Shown here piece after piece: positions 61,968 to 64,000 of a DNA stretch of 64,000 nucleotides (its first letter is position 1; the number at the start of each line of letters is the position of its first letter). The notes beneath the pieces are model-generated. The model made no database searches, was not told where the DNA came from, and saw only the letters and a list, made by a program, of their open reading frames with translations. The translations under genes and the position numbers were made by a program. Origin of the DNA: Phycisphaerales bacterium (lineage in GTDB: Bacteria > Planctomycetota > Phycisphaerae > Phycisphaerales > SM1A02); the NCBI GenBank assembly GCA_022447205.1, contig JAKVBQ010000002.1, forward strand, positions 71,573 through 135,572. The letters are read 5' to 3'.

Positions 61968-64000
61968 ATGCGCCCCATCCAGATCGCCTTCTTCCTTGTC
62001 TCGATCATCGTCCTGCTTGGTGCAGCCACCCCAGGCCTCACGCAGGAAGCGACGACCACCACCATCAGAACACCGGAACTCCGACGTGACGCCCTCATCG
62101 GGGTCGACATCGTTCCCCGCTCGGGCGAACGAATCGAGGATGGCATCATCCTCCTCGCGGACGGTGTGATCGTCGGGGTCGGTGCAGGGATCGAGATCCC
62201 ACCCGACTACCGCATCCATGACCGCACGGGCATGGTCGCCTATCCGGGCCTGATCGAGAGTGCGCTGCAGATCGACACCAGCGAGACGGCGACCGCGGTG
62301 GCTTCGGAAAAGGGCGCGTACCCGAACACCAACGTCGTTCCGCAGCTGGATGTCGCCTCCCTTCCCGACCGCCTGTCGGATGATGGTGCGAGCCTGCGCA
62401 ACCTCGGTTTCTGCACCGCTCTGGTCGTGCCATCGGATCGGATCTTCCGAGGAACCGGTCAGGTGGTCCTGCTGGACGAGGATGCGTCACATGTCAGGTC
62501 GCCGGGGGGCGTTCGCCCTCAGCTGATCGGCGTCGAGTCCACGGGAGGCTGGCGTGCCAGGCAGTATCCGAACTCGAACATGGGTGTCGCGGCCCTGATT
62601 CGGCAGGTCCTCTCGGATGCGCAATGGCACGGTGCGTGCACTGCGGTCTGGGAAGACGATCCGGAGGGGAACGAACCACCGGTCGATGCGCGCGCGCTTG
62701 ATGCGCTGCAGGACGTCCTTGAAGGTCGTGAACCGGTCGTGATCGATGCCTCCAGCGAGATCAAGGCGCTTCGTGGCGCTCGACTCGCGGAGGAGTTCGA
62801 ACTGGACGCGATGCTCCTGGGCAGTGGCACGGAGTTCCGCAGGGTCGACGAGATCGCGGAAACCGGCCTTCCGGTCATCGTTCCGATGTCCTTCCCCTCG
62901 AAGCCCGACGTCAAGGGAGCACGAAGCGCGGAAAGCGTGAGCCTCCGAACGCTTCTCACATGGAAGCATGCACCGGAGAACGCCCGGAGACTCGACGACG
63001 CCGGAGTCGACATCGCACTCACAAGCCATCGGCTCGCCAACCGAGGCGACTTCCGAGCCAACCTTGCCAAGGCGATCGAGGCGGGACTCTCGGAGGATGC
63101 CGCGCTCGACGCACTCACCACGACGCCCGCCAGGCTGCTCGGTGTCGAGGACACGCTGGGCACGATCGAGGCGGATCGGATCGCCAACATCGTGCTGGTC
63201 GAAGGCAACCTGTTCGAACCCGGAGACAAGATCAGGGAGGTCTGGATCGCCGGACGGCGCCACGAGATCTCCGCCGGTGCACCACCTGCATTCCCCGCCA
63301 AGGGCCGACTCACGATCGGGGAACTCGAACGTGATGTCACCATTGATCGAAGCGCGCGATCCTTCAAGGTCAGCGAACGAACGAACGACGTCGCTCCGGA
63401 AGCAACCGAAGAGGCCGAGGAATCCGAAGAGGCCGAGGAAGACAAGGCTGCCGTCGAAGAGGCTCCGGCGGGGAACCGGCCATGGACTGGTCGCCGCAGA
63501 GGTCCCGGTGGTCCTGGTGGGCCCGGTGGACCGGGTGGGCCCGGTGGCGAAGCGAAGGGCGAAGCCGAGGAAGAGAAGAGCTGGAAGGCACGCAACGTGC
63601 AGTTCACCGACCAGGGTCTTGAAGGCGTGATCGATGGCAGCGCCTTCGAAGTCGAGGGGTCGGTTCGATTCGATGCCGTCCTGATCGGCGATCAACTTCG
63701 AGGCTACGGCGAGACCGCCTCGGGTGACTCGATCCTCTTCATGGTCGTCCCGGTGGAACAGGACGAGGAAGAGGCCGAGGAAGAGAAGACGGAAGACGGG
63801 GAAGAGGAGACGGAAGAAGGGGAAGAGACCCTGGAACTCGTCGAACTCAAACTGCCACTTGGTGCCTACGGAAGGTCCGGGACACCGGATGAGGAATCAG
63901 TGTGCTTCAGGAATGCGAGCATCTGGACCGCTGGCGAGGATGGCATCCTCGAGACGGCGGACCTCCTGGTCCGGAACGGACGCATCGTCGCGGTAGGCAG
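61968..64000 (+). CDS. tandem amidohydrolase-like exported protein, 3' end beyond window
   Basis: 677 codons are visible from ATG 61968 and the gene is cut by the right edge. A signal peptide (MRPIQIAFFLVSIIVLLGAATPGLTQE) is followed by an amidohydrolase-like first domain (about 30-430). Its expected metal motif after MVAYPGLIES is not HxH (ALQI), so this domain looks inactive. A C-terminal-type closing segment GLSEDAALDALTTTPARLLGVEDTLGTIEADRIANIVLVEGNLF is intact. A GPGGPGGPGGPGG linker and an acidic Glu-rich stretch lead to a new amidohydrolase start (CFRNASIWTAGEDGILETADLLVRNGRIVAVG) at the very end. The protein is thus a fusion of two amidohydrolase units, likely periplasmic. Confidence 0.75.
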   Translation, partial: MRPIQIAFFLVSIIVLLGAATPGLTQEATTTTIRTPELRRDALIGVDIVPRSGERIEDGIILLADGVIVGVGAGIEIPPDYRIHDRTGMVAYPGLIESALQIDTSETATAVASEKGAYPNTNVVPQLDVASLPDRLSDDGASLRNLGFCTALVVPSDRIFRGTGQVVLLDEDASHVRSPGGVRPQLIGVESTGGWRARQYPNSNMGVAALIRQVLSDAQWHGACTAVWEDDPEGNEPPVDARALDALQDVLEGREPVVIDASSEIKALRGARLAEEFELDAMLLGSGTEFRRVDEIAETGLPVIVPMSFPSKPDVKGARSAESVSLRTLLTWKHAPENARRLDDAGVDIALTSHRLANRGDFRANLAKAIEAGLSEDAALDALTTTPARLLGVEDTLGTIEADRIANIVLVEGNLFEPGDKIREVWIAGRRHEISAGAPPAFPAKGRLTIGELERDVTIDRSARSFKVSERTNDVAPEATEEAEESEEAEEDKAAVEEAPAGNRPWTGRRRGPGGPGGPGGPGGPGGEAKGEAEEEKSWKARNVQFTDQGLEGVIDGSAFEVEGSVRFDAVLIGDQLRGYGETASGDSILFMVVPVEQDEEEAEEEKTEDGEEETEEGEETLELVELKLPLGAYGRSGTPDEESVCFRNASIWTAGEDGILETADLLVRNGRIVAVG

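Overview
This window looks like a high-GC chromosomal segment from a planctomycete of the Phycisphaerae type. The clues are secreted proteins ending in dockerin-like Ca-binding repeats, a pseudopilin with an N-terminal KGFTIIELL methylation motif, CxxC-CxxCG zinc ribbons attached to membrane proteins, an AroD-AroE fusion, and long hypothetical signal-peptide proteins. The assignment is an inference from gene content. No rRNA is present, and I see no phage, insertion sequence or CRISPR array. The very start (1-66) is a homopolymer-rich stretch that may be a contig end, and the last gene runs off the right edge.

Layout. 0.1-10 kb: outer-membrane beta-barrel, hslU, an SDR oxidoreductase, fused aroD-aroE, a 2-hydroxyacid dehydrogenase, phenylalanine hydroxylase, an M24 aminopeptidase and a sulfotransferase-like protein. 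10-22.9 kb: thiC under a TPP riboswitch, a serine racemase/dehydratase, a block of exported proteins (two dockerin-like, one FG-GAP, one TPR plus metallopeptidase, a frameshifted LolA-like gene), ridA and a ribBA whose GTP cyclohydrolase half has lost its zinc cysteines. 23-28.3 kb: M42-like peptidase, argS, upp, a PduO-type cobalamin adenosyltransferase and a glycosylasparaginase-like Ntn hydrolase. 28.3-37.4 kb: a 540-nt non-coding stretch, a pseudopilin, groES-orf75-groEL, a degenerate response regulator, asnS, nagZ and tRNA-Pro(TGG). 37.5-48.7 kb: Tat-lipoprotein amidase, M28 peptidase and nuoA in a tightly overlapping run, then gcvP, mgtE, a SpoU methyltransferase and an HtrA protease.

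48.8-54.9 kb holds the most interesting unit: an ebo-type metabolite-traffic cluster (sugar-phosphate cyclase EboD, a 99-aa protein, TatD-like EboB, TIM-barrel EboE, UbiA-family EboC carrying an inserted zinc ribbon, and phosphodiesterase-like EboF). In cyanobacteria the ebo operon is linked to moving a scytonemin precursor to the periplasm; the metabolite handled here is unknown. 54.9-64 kb: DUF3299-like protein, a membrane zinc-ribbon protein, dus, scpB, an isolated atpC, CYTH protein, holB, a lipoprotein, a FlgM-like anti-sigma factor and a tandem amidohydrolase cut by the window end.

Two themes recur. At least ten start codons have a TANNNT hexamer 6-9 nt upstream and no obvious Shine-Dalgarno, which suggests leaderless mRNAs. 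Convergent gene pairs are packed within about 20 nt and share a small hairpin that overlaps the stop codons. Four-base overlaps (ATGA, GTGA, TTGA) link many co-directional genes.
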